Below are positions 1 to 11,490 of a stretch of DNA of 64,000 nt, in pieces; positions within the stretch are counted from its first letter, which is position 1, and each line of letters begins with the position of its first letter. The notes below the pieces were generated by a model. The model was not told the origin of the DNA and searched no databases. It was given only the letters and a program-made list of their open reading frames with translations. The translations under genes were made by a program, and so were the position numbers. Location: NCBI GenBank assembly GCA_009733575.1, contig ML769452.1:181408-245407 (forward strand). Direction: 5' to 3'. The stretch comes from Gymnopus androsaceus JB14 (taxonomy: Eukaryota; Basidiomycota; Agaricomycetes; Agaricales; Omphalotaceae).

Positions 1-2058
1 TAATATAAAAAAAAGAGCATGCACGCACAGTTAGTCCTGGTGACGCATATCCCCAAGCATCGTTATCCAACTCTCCAGCAATGTAGTCCGCTCTACACTC
101 CTGATCGTATTCTTCGGCCTTCCGAGAGACAATCTTCAAGGCCTTTTTCCCGATCTCACTCCTATAAGTGCGAAGATTGGCTTGAATCTAAAGTTCCGCC
201 GTAGAATCATTAGCATTTGGAGCAATAACTGAATAAGAACTCACGACTCCAGTAATCGCAGGCTCGTTAGCGTCCTCCTTGAGAGCAGGAAAGATCTCAG
301 CCCAGAGGATCGCTTGAAAAGCCTTGAGCTCAAGGTTGCTGTTCGTACCGAACTGGGCCTCCTGAGCGCCAATAAAATTGTAGATATGAGGCATGTACTG
401 GGTATCCCATTTGCGAATGTCTTCAACGGACTTGAGGGGTAGGTGAGATTTACTCCAAGTATGTCGAGTTGCTTTTGGTTGAGTGCGGCGTTCTTTGCCA
501 TCAATTATCTTGACGTCTGCAGGCACAAGGCTGACTGCATTGACAGCCTTGAGTTTTCATCAACGTAAACTCGCACTGCCGTATTCAATAAAAACTCACC
601 TGTGACTTGCTCTTGGCCTTTGGTCCCTTTTTCTTCATCTCACGAGCTGCGGTCAGGCTTGCCACGCTCTCATCTTGGTCAAAATCACCAGCAGCTCCTT
701 CGGATGTACCACCACCACATTCACTCGAAACTAGTGATACATTAGATGAGGCCGCTGCCTTTCGTTTGAGCAGCGTCTTCTGGGCATCTGCACGAAGACC
801 CCCAATGTCTGGTTTTGATTTTGGAGGAATCGTTGGCTTTTGACGCTTGATATTCCTGTGAGTAGAATTAGTATCAGCTACGATGACTTGATTCAGGATA
901 GCAAATGAAAAATTAGTTTGGTACCCTTGTTCATCATTTGGAGGCCCCGGACGTTTCTTTGGCTTTGAACTGGAGCCTGGAATAATATCGATTGTGTTCG
1001 GAGGTGCCTCCATACGTTGCTGAGCGACTGCGCTGGCAACTGCAGATTTCTTAATCTATTCACATACGTGAGTGTGAATCAGATGTATAATCAATGGAAA
1101 ATCACTCACCTTTTCGCCTTTCTGCAGCCTCCTTCCTTTTTTCAGCATTCTTTTCCTGGGCTCGCTTCTTGGTCCACTCGGCCTCAAATTCACGCAATGC
1201 AGCAGCATGTGCAAGCTCGGGATCCAAACCTGCATCATTGCTGGCATCGTCGTCTTCTGCTTCACCTTCATCTTCGCTAGGCATGAAATCGGGATCGGAA
1301 TTTTCATCCTCATCATCCATATCCATACGATCAGCAAAATCGGATTCGGTATCAACAGTAGATGTGGGTGGTAGGTCAATGTCATCAGGTGAAAAGAATC
1401 GGCCAGGTCCAAGCGGCTCGTAGTGTAGGTCTGCATCCTCTTCCATTTCAAGCGGATCTGGTTCTGGAGAGGCTTCCATGTCGAAATCAACTAGTATCTC
1501 TGCAGTAAGTTCTAAGTTTAAACGCTTTGATTTGATACTCACCTTGCGATTCAGGGTTGGGAGGGGCCAGTTCGGTAGCCTCTGGCGTGATTGCAGTAAG
1601 CGCAGATCTAATGATAGTATAGTTTAAGACTAACTTTGTTGTTCCAGGTTCGATGTGCTGGATTTTGTAACCGTCAAGTCAGTGCTGACCATGGACTCTA
1701 GTATATCAGAAAAAAATCAGTTACTTTGAAATACTATGAGTGAAGTACTTGCTTTCAGTGGTTGGTTTCGATTTTTTGGGTGCTCTCGGCATTTTTGGAG
1801 GTTCTGGATGGCGCCGCTGCAAATCAAGATCGGGACGCAATGATTGACGTTCAGCTTGGTCGCGAGCCCGATCATCTTCAACCTCGGCGATGCGTTTTTG
1901 TGAGCTAGTTGCCTTCTGAAATTCAGCTGAAGCTTTCGCATATCTTTTTCTTCTCTGGCAGCTGCCTCCTTCTGTTCTTTGGCAGCTTGTCGTTCCTTTT
2001 GGCTATACCGTTTGAGACCCATTGCTGCAAGGTCAACTTTTGCGCCGCGTAAGTTCAT
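1..2058 (-). CDS. Charged hypothetical protein divergent to Plavaka transposase (partial, probably frameshifted)
   Basis: Multi-exon minus-strand gene running off the left edge. Exons I can join cleanly are 1553 and leftward into 1499-1110, 1039-600, 547-245 and 187-29, each with GTGAGT-like donors and CAG/TAG acceptors in matching phase. The middle exon is strongly acidic (runs of D/E around 1200-1330), the next is basic and serine-rich. The last two contain a patterned segment (HIYNFIGAQEAQFG, then FQAILWAEIFPAL, then TYRSEIGKKALKIV). It resembles, from memory, Agaricomycete-specific proteins found beside transposases; I assign no function. The 5' part (2058-1560) starts MNLRGAKVDLAAMG, but the protein-like frame changes inside an A-run near 1944-1950, as if one A were missing, and the joins near 1620-1750 are unsure. 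It lies head-to-head with the transposase. Confidence 0.55.
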
Positions 2059-2173
2059 ACTGTGAGGTAATAGGAGCAGTGGTTGTCGTTGGAATTCAAG
2101 TGAAAACTTTTTTTTTTTTTTGATTTCGTAATCTTCAGCTTTGACTCGGACTGAATCTCGCCGCTAACAAGAT
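2059..2173. promoter_or_regulatory. Divergent intergenic region of the Plavaka gene pair
   Basis: Only 115 bp separate the start codons of the minus-strand hypothetical gene and the plus-strand transposase. The stretch contains a run of about 13 T near 2108-2120 and little else. A shared bidirectional promoter is inferred from the layout alone. Confidence 0.35.
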
Positions 2174-5100
2174 ATGGCTCAACATCCTTGTCCTTATCAT
2201 GGCTGCATTCGTAGATTTGATTGTCTTGGGTACCTGACCCGACATCTAAATTCGGGTATACATGCCAAAGGCAAGCTTCGTGAAACTAACCCTATCTCTG
2301 CACCACAGAGCAATGACCCACTGTCTCCAAGTCCATCGTCGACTCCAGACTTTGAGGATCCACTGTTGCGGGTTCCTCAAGGCCCTCTGCCACCCTCTCC
2401 GCCACCCTCTCTGCCCTCTGATCAATTCATTTATCATTCTTTTTTGACTGGTTAGTTCGTTTATCTTGATTATTCTGAAAGGTCATTGACGTTTTCACGA
2501 GCTAATAGGAGCTAAATGTGATCGACATGGCAATCCGATACCTCCTGATTCACCTCCCGAGCCGATTGAGGATGTGCAAAATCCTTGGGAGCCATTTGCA
2601 GATGAGGTGGCATTTCGAGTCGGCAATCTTCTATTCAAGAAGACTGAGATGTCACAAGGGGACATTGACGAGCTCATGGACCTCTGGTCTCTTGATATCA
2701 AGCAGAGATTTGACTCAGATAGTGGTGGCCCTTTCCGGAACCATGAGGATTTGCTGAGTACAATTGACAGTATCCGGTCAGGAAGTGCTCCTTGGCAATG
2801 TCTTCAGACTGTCGTTCAAGACGATCTTCCTGAAAGTGCTCCTGAGTGGCAGAAGACATCATACCAGGTGTGGTATCGCGATCCCGACACAGTCATTGCC
2901 AATATTCTGGCCAATCCTGACTTTGCAGATAATTTTGATTCTGCTCCGTATGTCCATTTAGGGAAGGATGGTAAACGTCGCTGGAGTGATTTCATGTCAG
3001 GTAACTTTTCCTTTAGACATGCTGTATGTTTATCCTGTTACTAAATTTTTTACGTGCGCTTACAATGTTTCAGAGCTCTATCTACGAAGATCCAGAAACA
3101 GGAGGTGATCGAGTAGCGGGTGCAATGTATTGCCCGATTATTCTCGGCGCCGACAAAACTACAGTTTCTGTAGCTACAGGACACGTTGAATATCACCCAC
3201 TTTATCTCTCTATTGGAAACCTCCATGGTTGTGCTCGTCGTGGACACCGTAACGGTGTTATACCCATTGGATTCCTTGCCATTCCCAAATGTATGTTGAG
3301 CGTTTGCTTTAATCTTCCTTCATCTCACTCAAACTTATGCAGCTGACCGACGATATGATAATGATCCAAACTTCCGAACTTTCAAGAAACAATTGTACCA
3401 CAATTCCATTGCAGCAATCCTCCGTCCCTTGAAGCCTGCAATGACTACACCTGTTGTTCGTCGGTGCCCCGATGGTCATTTTCGTCAGGTGATATATGAT
3501 CTTGCGGCATTTATTGCAGACTACCCCGAGCAAGTGTTGCTTGCTGGTGTAGTGCAGGGCTGGTGTTGTCGGCGAGCATTCCTTGCTTCTTATTGTGCAT
3601 CACTAATGTGATTCATAGATGTACAGCTCATCATCGTAACCTGGATGGTTCCGGCGAGCCGCGCACTCGGAAATGGGACGAGGCCTTATGCGAAGAGTAT
3701 GGTGGTGATTCCGATGTTCTGTGGGACAATTATGGGGTTGATGATGATATTGTTGTAAGTTATATCAACGCCGTACTTTCACGCTCGATAAATAACCATC
3801 TGTTAAAAGCCGTTCACTCACCAATTTCCGCGTGCCGATATTCATGAAATGTTGACCCCAGATCTTCTGCATCAGATTGTCAAGGGGTGTTTCAAGGATA
3901 TGCTCGTGGACTGGATTGGTGAGTATCTGGTTCTCACCCATGGTGAAGCACTGGGCAAAGGAGATCATGGATGAGATTGACCATCGGTAAGTGTGTTTTC
4001 CCTGTTCATTGTACTGTACAGAAATCTTACGTCTTGTTCAGAATCTCGGTCATACCACCTTTTCCAGGCCTACGTCGATTCCCACAAGGTCGTCGATTCA
4101 AGCAATGGACCGGGAACGACTCGAAAGCTCTCATGAAGGTAAGTTCTGTCCATACTATTTGCGCTGTCAAATTGCTCAAAAAGGATCTTTGAATTTAGGT
4201 CTACCTCCCTGCAGTCGCAGAGCATATCCCAGAGGAAATGTCTCAATGTCTTGCCTCCTTTCTGCATTTCTGTTACCTGGTCCGCCGTACAGATTTTACT
4301 GAAGACACAATCACCGAGATTCAATCCGAAATCCACCAATTTAATCATTTCCGCCAAATTTTCATCTCCTCAGGAGTGCGAGAGCACTTCTCAATCCCTC
4401 GCATGCACTCAATGCCCCACTACCCATATCTCATCCTCGAATTTGGAGCTCCTAACGGTGTCTGCTCATCGATTACCGAGTCCCGTCATATTACTGCTGT
4501 AAAAAAGCCCTGGAGGCGCTCAAATCGTTACAATGCCCTCAGTCAGATGCTTCTCACGAACCAGCGGAACGATAAGCTTGCAGCCCTTCGCTCCGAACTG
4601 GCTGAACATGGACTCATGCCTCCACTTCAAGCTCCTCCATCCGATTTGTTTGACACAGAGAAAGAGGATGAGGGTGCTATGGATGGGGACCACTTACTTG
4701 CCAAAGTTGAACTGGCGAAGACTCGAGGTCAGATTTTTTTTTCAAAATTAACAGACCTTTTAATAATGTATATTGTTTATAGTGCGCAATCATCCCCGCT
4801 ACATGGATCCTTTGGCAGAGTTCCTAGGAGAGCCTGACCTTTCCAAGCTAACTCGACGGTTTCTTTACGAGCAGCTGCACGGGTGCTCATCTGATACAGT
4901 TGACCTAGACTCCTGTCCCGAGATCACCTCTAAGGTTGACGTATTCCACTCTGCAGTTGCAATGTTCTACGCACCCAGCGACAATTCTGGGATCCGTGGT
5001 ATGCATCGAGAGCGGATACGTTGCACTCCATCTTGGTATGGTAATCCACGCTACGACACAGTTCTGGTCATAACAGATGAGGACAAACCAGGCTTCAAGG

Positions 5101-5438
5101 GAATGAGTGCTGCCCGAGTTCGTTTGTTTTTCTCATTTCAACATCAGGGTGAAATTTATCCCTGCGCACTTGTTCATTGGTACAATGTGTACGGTCGCTC
5201 ACGGGATATCAAGACTGGAATGTGGGTTGTACGGCCATCCTACCTCAATACCCATCAGCATCATCCTCACCTGGCAGTTATTCATGTAGATGCTCTTCTA
5301 CGAGGCGCTCATCTCATCCCAGTTTATGGACTTTCCCCAATACCTCGTTCGTTAAAATTTTATGACTCATTAGACTTATTTAAAGCTTTTTATGTCAACC
5401 ATTATGCCGATTATCATGCAAATGAAATCCTAGTTTAA
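2174..5438 (+). pseudogene. Plavaka-family transposase, nine exons, one frameshift
   Basis: Cut-and-paste transposase of the Plavaka group (CMC/CACTA-like DNA transposons of Agaricomycetes). Exons by hand: 2174-2450, 2509-3023, 3074-3290, 3343-3571, 3619-3754, 3810-3986, 4042-4138, 4199-4727, 4783-5438; phases agree at every junction. The N-terminus has a C2H2-like finger (CPYHGCIRRFDCLGYLTRH). Family signatures follow in order: PIILGADKTTVSVATG, CPDGHFRQVIYDL, WCCRCTAHHRNLDG, DIHEMLTPDLLHQ, FKQWTGNDSKALMKVYLPA, HSMPHYP and APNGVCSSITESRH. Intron 4 (3572-3618) begins GC rather than GT. In exon 6 an extra G near 3957-3961 breaks the frame (in-frame stop at 3972-3974), although the shifted frame resumes the family sequence EIMDEIDHR. 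The C-terminus ends normally. Apart from the indel it looks nearly intact, hence recent, or the indel is a sequencing error. Confidence 0.9.
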
Positions 5439-5477
5439 CTAACAGTATTTATTTGCTCGCCATTCAAAAGGTGCCAG

Positions 5478-5517
5478 TGGTAAGAATTCTTGACATGGCA
5501 GTCAAGAATTCTTACCA
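5478..5517. other. Perfect 17-bp inverted repeat (hairpin) after the transposase
   Basis: The 17-mer at 5478-5494 (TGGTAAGAATTCTTGAC) is exactly reverse-complemented at 5501-5517, with loop ATGGCA. It begins 39 bp past the transposase stop codon. It could be an element end, a 3'-processing structure or a protein-binding dyad. Confidence 0.75.
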
Positions 5518-5595
5518 TTTAGGGTTAAGGCTAACGGCCCGCCCTGGATCCCGAGTTATCCCAGTTCGAAATTTTTCAAGTCACTTCATCCCATC

Positions 5596-6218
5596 ATGAC
5601 TGATTCTGAATCTCTGAAGCGCAAAGCAGAGAACGAAAATTTGGCTCTACATGAGCCACCCCGAAAGCTTACTAGTCCCCGCAAGCCACTTCAAAAGTAT
5701 GTGCTTTTATTTATTTATTCTATACAACTTGAGTAACGTTTGAATTTATCAGTGTTAGCAATGACTCGGAGTACCACAGTACCGAGTCTGCTAAAAAGAA
5801 TGCCGGAGTCATTGTTGATGATCTGGATACAATCACGAATCAAACTAGGAAAGAGGATTCAATTGATCTTGATGCAACTCTTGTTATGGACTCGGAGGAC
5901 AGCTGCCATGGAGAAATGAAAAAGGCCTCGGAGCCTAATTCGAGTGTATCACGTACATTTACAATTATTTATTACTGCTTGACCATTCAAAAAATGTTGT
6001 CAGCGCAACTCAATCAAGATGACTTGAAGTGGCCGCTCTCGCGGCTCAAGCTCGTTCACCGATCAGCATTAATTCACGAAGTGGTTCCTGTGGTCTATAG
6101 GGAAAATCAGAGACTGAGGAGTGTAATAAGGTTGCTGGAAGAGCGGTTAGTGTTGAAAGAGGCAGAGGTTGGGAAGTTACAGACTGCACTTGAAAATATC
6201 CGCCAGAACCATCAGTAA
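5596..6218 (+). CDS. Small hypothetical protein with C-terminal coiled coil
   Basis: Start ATG at 5596 (MTDSESLKRKAENENLA). Exon 1 is 5596-5696; a GTATGT...CAG intron (5697-5752) restores the phase into exon 2. A second in-frame intron, 5944-6003, is optional because it is a multiple of three; the residues it encodes (FTIIYYCLTI) look unlike the rest, so I favour splicing. The protein is roughly 150-170 residues, hydrophilic at the N-terminus, with a predicted coiled coil near the end (YRENQRLRSVIRLLEERLVL, then KEAEVGKLQTALENI). It lies 157 bp downstream of the Plavaka gene on the same strand and may be an accessory frame of that element or a host gene. No family recognised. Confidence 0.5.
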
Positions 6219-6239
6219 ATACATTTTTTGTCATGTCGT

Positions 6240-6414
6240 AGTTGTATGGAACAGTGTATTCATGTTACAAGTTTCATACATTTTCCATACATTTCTGCAT
6301 GTATGGAAGAGTCCAATGGGACATGATATGGATACGTATGGATAAGTATGGATGTATAAGTTCAATACATGCCATACTTCCCATAGCGCTCATACTTTTG
6401 CGAAACTGCTGATG
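6240..6414. repeat. About 10-bp periodic repeat insertion (TATGGATA type)
   Basis: Repeats of the kind CGTATGGATA, AGTATGGATG and their complements (CCATACATTT, GCCATACTTC) recur at about 10-bp spacing in both orientations. The block ends TTTTGCGAAACTGCTGATG. That ending resembles those of the blocks at 10598-10781, 32745-33078, 47059-47236 and 48766-48896. Confidence 0.5.
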
Positions 6415-6702
6415 TGGTTAGCTACCATCTGAATAGGGTCAAGGCATAAAGTATAACACTGGCTGTTTTTGGGCCAGCTTATATGAAGTAAAACATTACA
6501 GTTGAGTATATATATAGACCAAATCAGTCTTTGACCAGCAGTTGGCTACCTATAGCACATCCATATTGTACTGAAATTATATAGATCCAAAATTTGGAAC
6601 TGAATTAGTTTCCATAGAGGGGACATCTTCCAAATAAGAGCTGCGCTCATAGTAAGTGTTTCCTGTTTGAATCAGGATGACAAGAGCAATTGGATTCAAG
6701 GC
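6415..6702. other. Intergenic, nothing recognised
   Basis: AT-rich sequence with no coding pattern on either strand that I can support. Confidence 0.5.
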
Positions 6703-7940
6703 CTATAGATCAACAAAAGAACATACATCAGATGTTGAGACTTGATATTGGAAATTTGGAATAGAATCACTTACAGCACTGTATACATATAATATGTTAA
6801 TAAAGGGTTCTGCATTCTCAACAGGGGAGCTAGCAGCTGCATGAATGTCCAGTGCATGCAGAATAATGTTAGTCACCTTCTCAAAAAATAAGATAACCTC
6901 AAATATTTTCTGACACTTGAGAAAGGTACAGACCTGTACCATGCCAAAAATTGCACCAGACTCAACCATAAGTAGAAGGATTGCTCCCACTTCCGTTTTA
7001 TTGTTGTGCAATATTGCGGGGGTTGATTGATGATGTTTCCTAACAGATACATATATAATAAGTACACTGAAATGGATCGGGTGCCCAATGCCCACCATGC
7101 TCGATGAGCTATAAGAAATGTTGCCACAATATTTACCGTCAAATTGAGTGCAGGACTAAGCGAATCAAAGGTCACTGAATTATTGTCTGTATTGAGTGCA
7201 TTGATAGTAACTTTAGTGTCAACAACAGCATCAGCAATGTTGATGCCTAAGTAGTCTCCAATGTTAGTATACGTCAGGGAGATCGAGCAAAGGAGACCAC
7301 CAATGTCTGCCAGCAGGATGATTAGCAGGGTCCATTTAACCAGCTTATTTTCTGTCCAAAGTGCCCAAGCTCTCCAAACAATAGCCGTATCAGCAATTAG
7401 GAACTATATGGAAGACAATTTCAGTTTTTGTATCCTAAATGAAGTATTATGCAGAATTCACAGTGAAATTTGCAGCCCAGTCACTTATAATGGACATACC
7501 GCTGACTTTTGAGTCAGCAGCCAACTCCTGTGCAATGAGACCTCCTGAAAGCGACACCACAAAACCGAACTTGACTTCGAGCAAGCCAAGCGCAATATCC
7601 AAGCAAGCAAAAAGAGCTGCCAGTGCAAATGCCATCAGAAGGAGTGCAATTAAGGCTTTATATGCCCATCTATTATTGTTCTTTCGCCTACAGTGTAGTT
7701 TCAGATATGTAGGTGTTAGTATGACAGAATATAGTGTATAAGAATAAGCGTACAAGATGATATGCATGCTAATGGTGAAAGCCAGTATGTAGACCCCTGG
7801 TATCAACCTATTAAATGAATGGCCTTCTTCACCCCTTATCATTGCTTACCAGCAAGCCCACTCAATAATATTATGGTGGAAGTGTTTTCAAATACTACAC
7901 TTCCAGCATACGCAATCTGTTCTGACTCTTCTGGTGTCAT
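6703..7940 (-). CDS. Multi-pass membrane protein of the common mushroom serpentine type
   Basis: Start ATG at 7940 (MTPEESEQIAYAGSVVFENT). Exon 1 7940-7850 joins at 7796 across a 53-bp intron, giving GVYILAFTISMHIILYAYSY in phase. Later exons contain LIADTAIVWRAWALWTENK, SPALNLTVNIVATFLIAHRA and ILLLMVESGAIFGMVQ. These are the positions where the Agaricomycete seven-segment membrane family has its WRAW, N-TLLIAYR and ESGAIY-like motifs. At least five hydrophobic segments are visible. The joins near 7440-7500 and 7020-7060 are not clean: the second would need a weak donor (GTCAGC) or a frame change, and the 3' end after 6945 is uncertain. Receptor-like or transporter-like roles have been suggested for such proteins; I infer only a membrane location. 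It may be decaying. Confidence 0.55.
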
Positions 7941-9628
7941 GGTCAATATTGTGTTTGGGTTGTGCAGTGAGGCGTACAACGGGGTTGATACAGCTCATGG
8001 TGAATTCTGGACAGCTTTAAGTTATATTATTGGGTCAGGGAGGAAGCACCCATTTTTGGCAGCTTCATTGGCTCAGATCAAGCCCAGGGGTCTCACCCGA
8101 CTGTGGATTTGTTTCATGCCTGCTCCACTGTAAACCGGTGTGAGAATATTACAACTGTTCCACTTCAAATTTTCGCTCAAGTGACACAAGAAATTCAATT
8201 CAGGTGGCCTGTGGGTGAATGAATTGAATGGAGTAGCAACGGAATGGAGAGACGTGTTGAATGAACTTCTTAAAGTGGTATAGGTTTTCTGGAACAGCCA
8301 TAAATCGAAACATGATGATGCTTTGATTTTGAAAAGTCTGCAAAGGAGGTGCAAGTGTTCCCGGAATTGAATCAATGCAAAGGCAAGAGCTTCTTTGAAA
8401 ATCGCAAAATAGCTCAAAGCTCAGCAAAGAATTCAGGGAGCAAAGAATTCAGGGAGATGGGGGAAAACATTGGGAATCCATCGGTATAGTATGCCAGAAC
8501 TATCTCTGGCATCGGCAACAGTGATCATCTTCTGCCACAAGGTGATGAGTCGCTAGAAAAATTCTCAGGATAGTGGGAAAAGAGGCCTAAATTTCGATGA
8601 CAGTAGGATATGACGAATGTTTCGCAGCCAATGTTCCCACTCCCAGACTCACAAGTCGATAGGTTCGGAGCAAGCCTTGCTCCGGCCCGGCAACGGGCGA
8701 TCTTTCGCAAGAAGGGGCTTGATTCAAGATCCGATCAAAGTAGGGAGTCGTTGAGGGATTCATTGCTCAACCATTTCTCAATGTATTTACTAGCTGTAAG
8801 AGACAAAGCAATATTTAAGAAGGTGCTTTATGCAACGGAACACCCCTTTAATTTAAAATGTAATGAAATTGAAGTCTCGCAAGGGAGACAAGTTGTGTAA
8901 CATCCAAAAAATAAGTACCTAGAGTTTTGAGCTCAATACAGAAGAACGGGGAGGTTGGTGGCCATGAGGGTGAGTACATAACAATTAGAGACCTATATTA
9001 TCCCACTCAACACCATATATTGGTGCCCCAAGCAAGGGAGCCACATGTTGAAGAGATTCAACAAATACCGTGCTTTCGGTCACATATGTGACACATGTAA
9101 CAAGAGAGTCGAAAGAGGGGCTAACAACGCTTCATGCCTTCCGATAACCAAATCCTGGGCCAAAGCCCGTCCTGGCCTATGATAATACCTATTGGGAAGG
9201 CGAACTAGGTTAGGACATGAAGAAAGCACCTCTGGACGCAAAATTTCACTTTATATTCACTCTCTTGATGTACTTTGGATGTACTTGAATGTCAGTATTG
9301 CAAATCTACTCAACTTCATCTTCACCAGCCCGATTGCTGCAGTACAACAATAGGCAGGAAAATTTCTCCAATATCACAAGCATGCTACCGGGGACCAGAA
9401 ATTTGCACCGACCCACCTTTACCGTATCTGGCATACAAATTGGCCCGCCTCCCAAAAGCACCTACATGATGTGGTTACCGAATGTGCTTGCAAGATTGCT
9501 CTGGAGGAAAGTAATAGAATCATCAAGGACCGATCACTACAAGTCCGAACCTCTGAACTTACCATCTCATCCATTACAGAGCTTCTCAAACCTGCGCCAT
9601 CTCTGGGGATAGATCAGCCTACGACACT
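7941..9628. other. Gene-poor stretch
   Basis: Only short unrelated ORFs are present (for example 8610-8900 plus and 9289-9612 plus), none with a recognisable domain or intron-joined continuation. A direct repeat of AGCAAAGAATTCAGGGAG lies at about 8424-8456. Confidence 0.4.
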
Positions 9629-10140
9629 GTATTTGTATACAAATAGATTACACTGTAATAAAAACCTTATGTCTACAAATTTGTTACAACGTAACAGCTG
9701 TCATGTAATAAATTCACACCTTACATGCACCTGATGGCTTAATGGTATTGTCAGATGTGCGTTTGAGCCACTGATATGTAAATTTAAGTGATTGTATGTT
9801 TTTCTTTTTATGCAATGCCGTGGCTAGCTCTCGAGAGGCAAAGGGCGATCCCTAACATTAGAGAGCTAGAATGTCCTGGGTTAGCGGTTAGGGGTTGGGG
9901 TTAAGATTAGGGGTTACCGCCTCTTGAAATTGTAAACAAGGCTTTAGAGTGCCCACTGACGACTTCCCGGCCCGGGGGACCCCCCGAGCGCAGCAAGGGA
10001 GGGGAGGCGGAGGCGGGCCCGAATTTTGCACGCCAAATTATATTACTATTAATGGTTGTAATATTTGATGGTATCTACAGTTGTGATAAATTTGTAGACA
10101 TAAGGGTTTATTACAACTGTAATACATTTGTATACATTAT
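9629..10140. mobile_element. Non-autonomous inverted-repeat element, about 0.5 kb
   Basis: Sequence around 9631-9715 (ATTTGTATACAAAT, then CCTTATGTCTACAAATTTG) is found inverted around 10084-10139 with a few mismatches (CAAATTTGTAGACATAAGG-like on the other arm). Between the arms lie TTAGGGG-like motifs (9885-9915) and a GC-rich block at 9965-10020. No transposase frame. Target-site duplication not found. Confidence 0.55.
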
Positions 10141-10597
10141 CTGTGTCTGGGGCTCCCTCTCTATCATTGGATCTGGAAAGGATTGCAAACAAAATTGTAA
10201 GTTTTTGAGATTATAACAGAATGTTTTGCTCAATTCCTCTGAAACTTATTTAATAGCCTGCTGCTAAAATCATGGAATTTGTGCATGCTATGTCAAAGGC
10301 TAGTGATGAAACCACTGCTGAAGACTCAGAGGCTCTTGGAGCAACTGTCCTCAAAACAACAAACATCCTATGCATGAGTAGGCATATGCAAGAACTAAAT
10401 CCCATTGGCCATCAAGAAGCTGAACTCTGGGCTGGTTATTGGGTACAACATGGACTTTGATGTAGAATTAAATATACAATATCTGATGGGTCTGACAAGT
10501 TGAAATTTATCTTGGGAGATTTAAGTAGTGTAAATGTTGCAATTGAGCTATGAAAAGACTGTTGAATAATAAAGTATGTGAGTTTTTTTTAGGTTTT
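10141..10597. other. Short unexplained ORF region
   Basis: A 62-residue plus-strand ORF at 10272-10460 is the only open stretch. No family recognised and no convincing splicing partners. Confidence 0.3.
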
Positions 10598-10781
10598 ACG
10601 TAAGCATGCTAGGTTGCGTCAGGTTTCCTCAGGCTTCTTCAGGCTGCCTCAGGACACCTTAGGAACATTCATGTTTCCTTCAGTAAGCCTAGGAAAAAGG
10701 GTAAAACTTGGGTGAACAGGGAAACCTAGGTGTCCCAGGTATCCTCAGGTCACCCCAAGGTCCAGAACATTTTTGCTGATG
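10598..10781. repeat. About 10-bp periodic repeat insertion (CCTCAGGTTT type)
   Basis: Consecutive near-decamers such as AGGTTGCGTC, AGGTTTCCTC, AGGCTTCTTC and AGGCTGCCTC are followed by the complementary form (CCTAGGTGTC, CTCAGGTCAC). The block ends CCAGAACATTTTTGCTGATG. Its repeat resembles the block inside the gypsy gag at 32745-33078. Confidence 0.6.
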
Positions 10782-11490
10782 TACATCCCATTCATACCAC
10801 TTGCCTCAGTTTTTAGTGCAACATGAACCCTAGATCTGACTTAGTATAATCCACTCATCAGTACCAGTTCAAGTACTGGTATAGATGCATTACCAACTTA
10901 AACATAGTCTACTCAACCAGGCAGTTGCCATTTGATATTGCTAGCTTTAACTTTGCCTATTTGCATGAAGGTTTCCATCATGGCCAGGACCCTGATGGTT
11001 TGTAATGGACATTCTGAGTCTGCATACTCAAGTAACAATTCCAAGCCCAACTGAAATGCTCATTCATTCCCTTGGACGTCCTCATTTCCTTCAGACTTCT
11101 GCTTCCCAAAGTATCTCCATTGATGGAAGGGATTGAACATGGGAGTAGCACCAATCAATGAATCAAGTGATGTATAATATAAGTATTCTACATGGCTACA
11201 AGTCCATGAAGAACACTCAATGCCTGTCCCAAAAGATCCACATGATAGAAGGGCAAGATAGGCAATGATAGTCTCAATGCACAACATCATCTCAGGCAGA
11301 AGGCTCAATTCTTGAAGTCAATGCAATGTATAGTACAGCACCAGGGACATGGAGGGAAATGAGGTCTTCAACCAGGATCAGGAGAGTGGGCTGCAATGAG
11401 CTTGGAAGGAGGTGTGTACTGAGACAGAATTTTGGATTTACACAGGTAATGAATGTATGGTATGGTGAACACAAAAATAAATTCAAGTAT
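10782..11490. other. Intergenic, nothing recognised
   Basis: No supported gene downstream of the glycosyltransferase stop. ORFs at 11060-11308 and 11292-11498 (minus) show no domain. Confidence 0.4.

Noticed and set aside
3919..3960. A 42-bp intron to explain the stop in Plavaka exon 6
   Set aside because: Its length is a multiple of three, so the stop at 3972 remains, and it would remove the conserved EYLVLTHGEA.
8073..8427. Overlapping minus-strand ORFs
   Set aside because: No domain, no joinable exons, and codon content like non-coding sequence; treated as chance ORFs.
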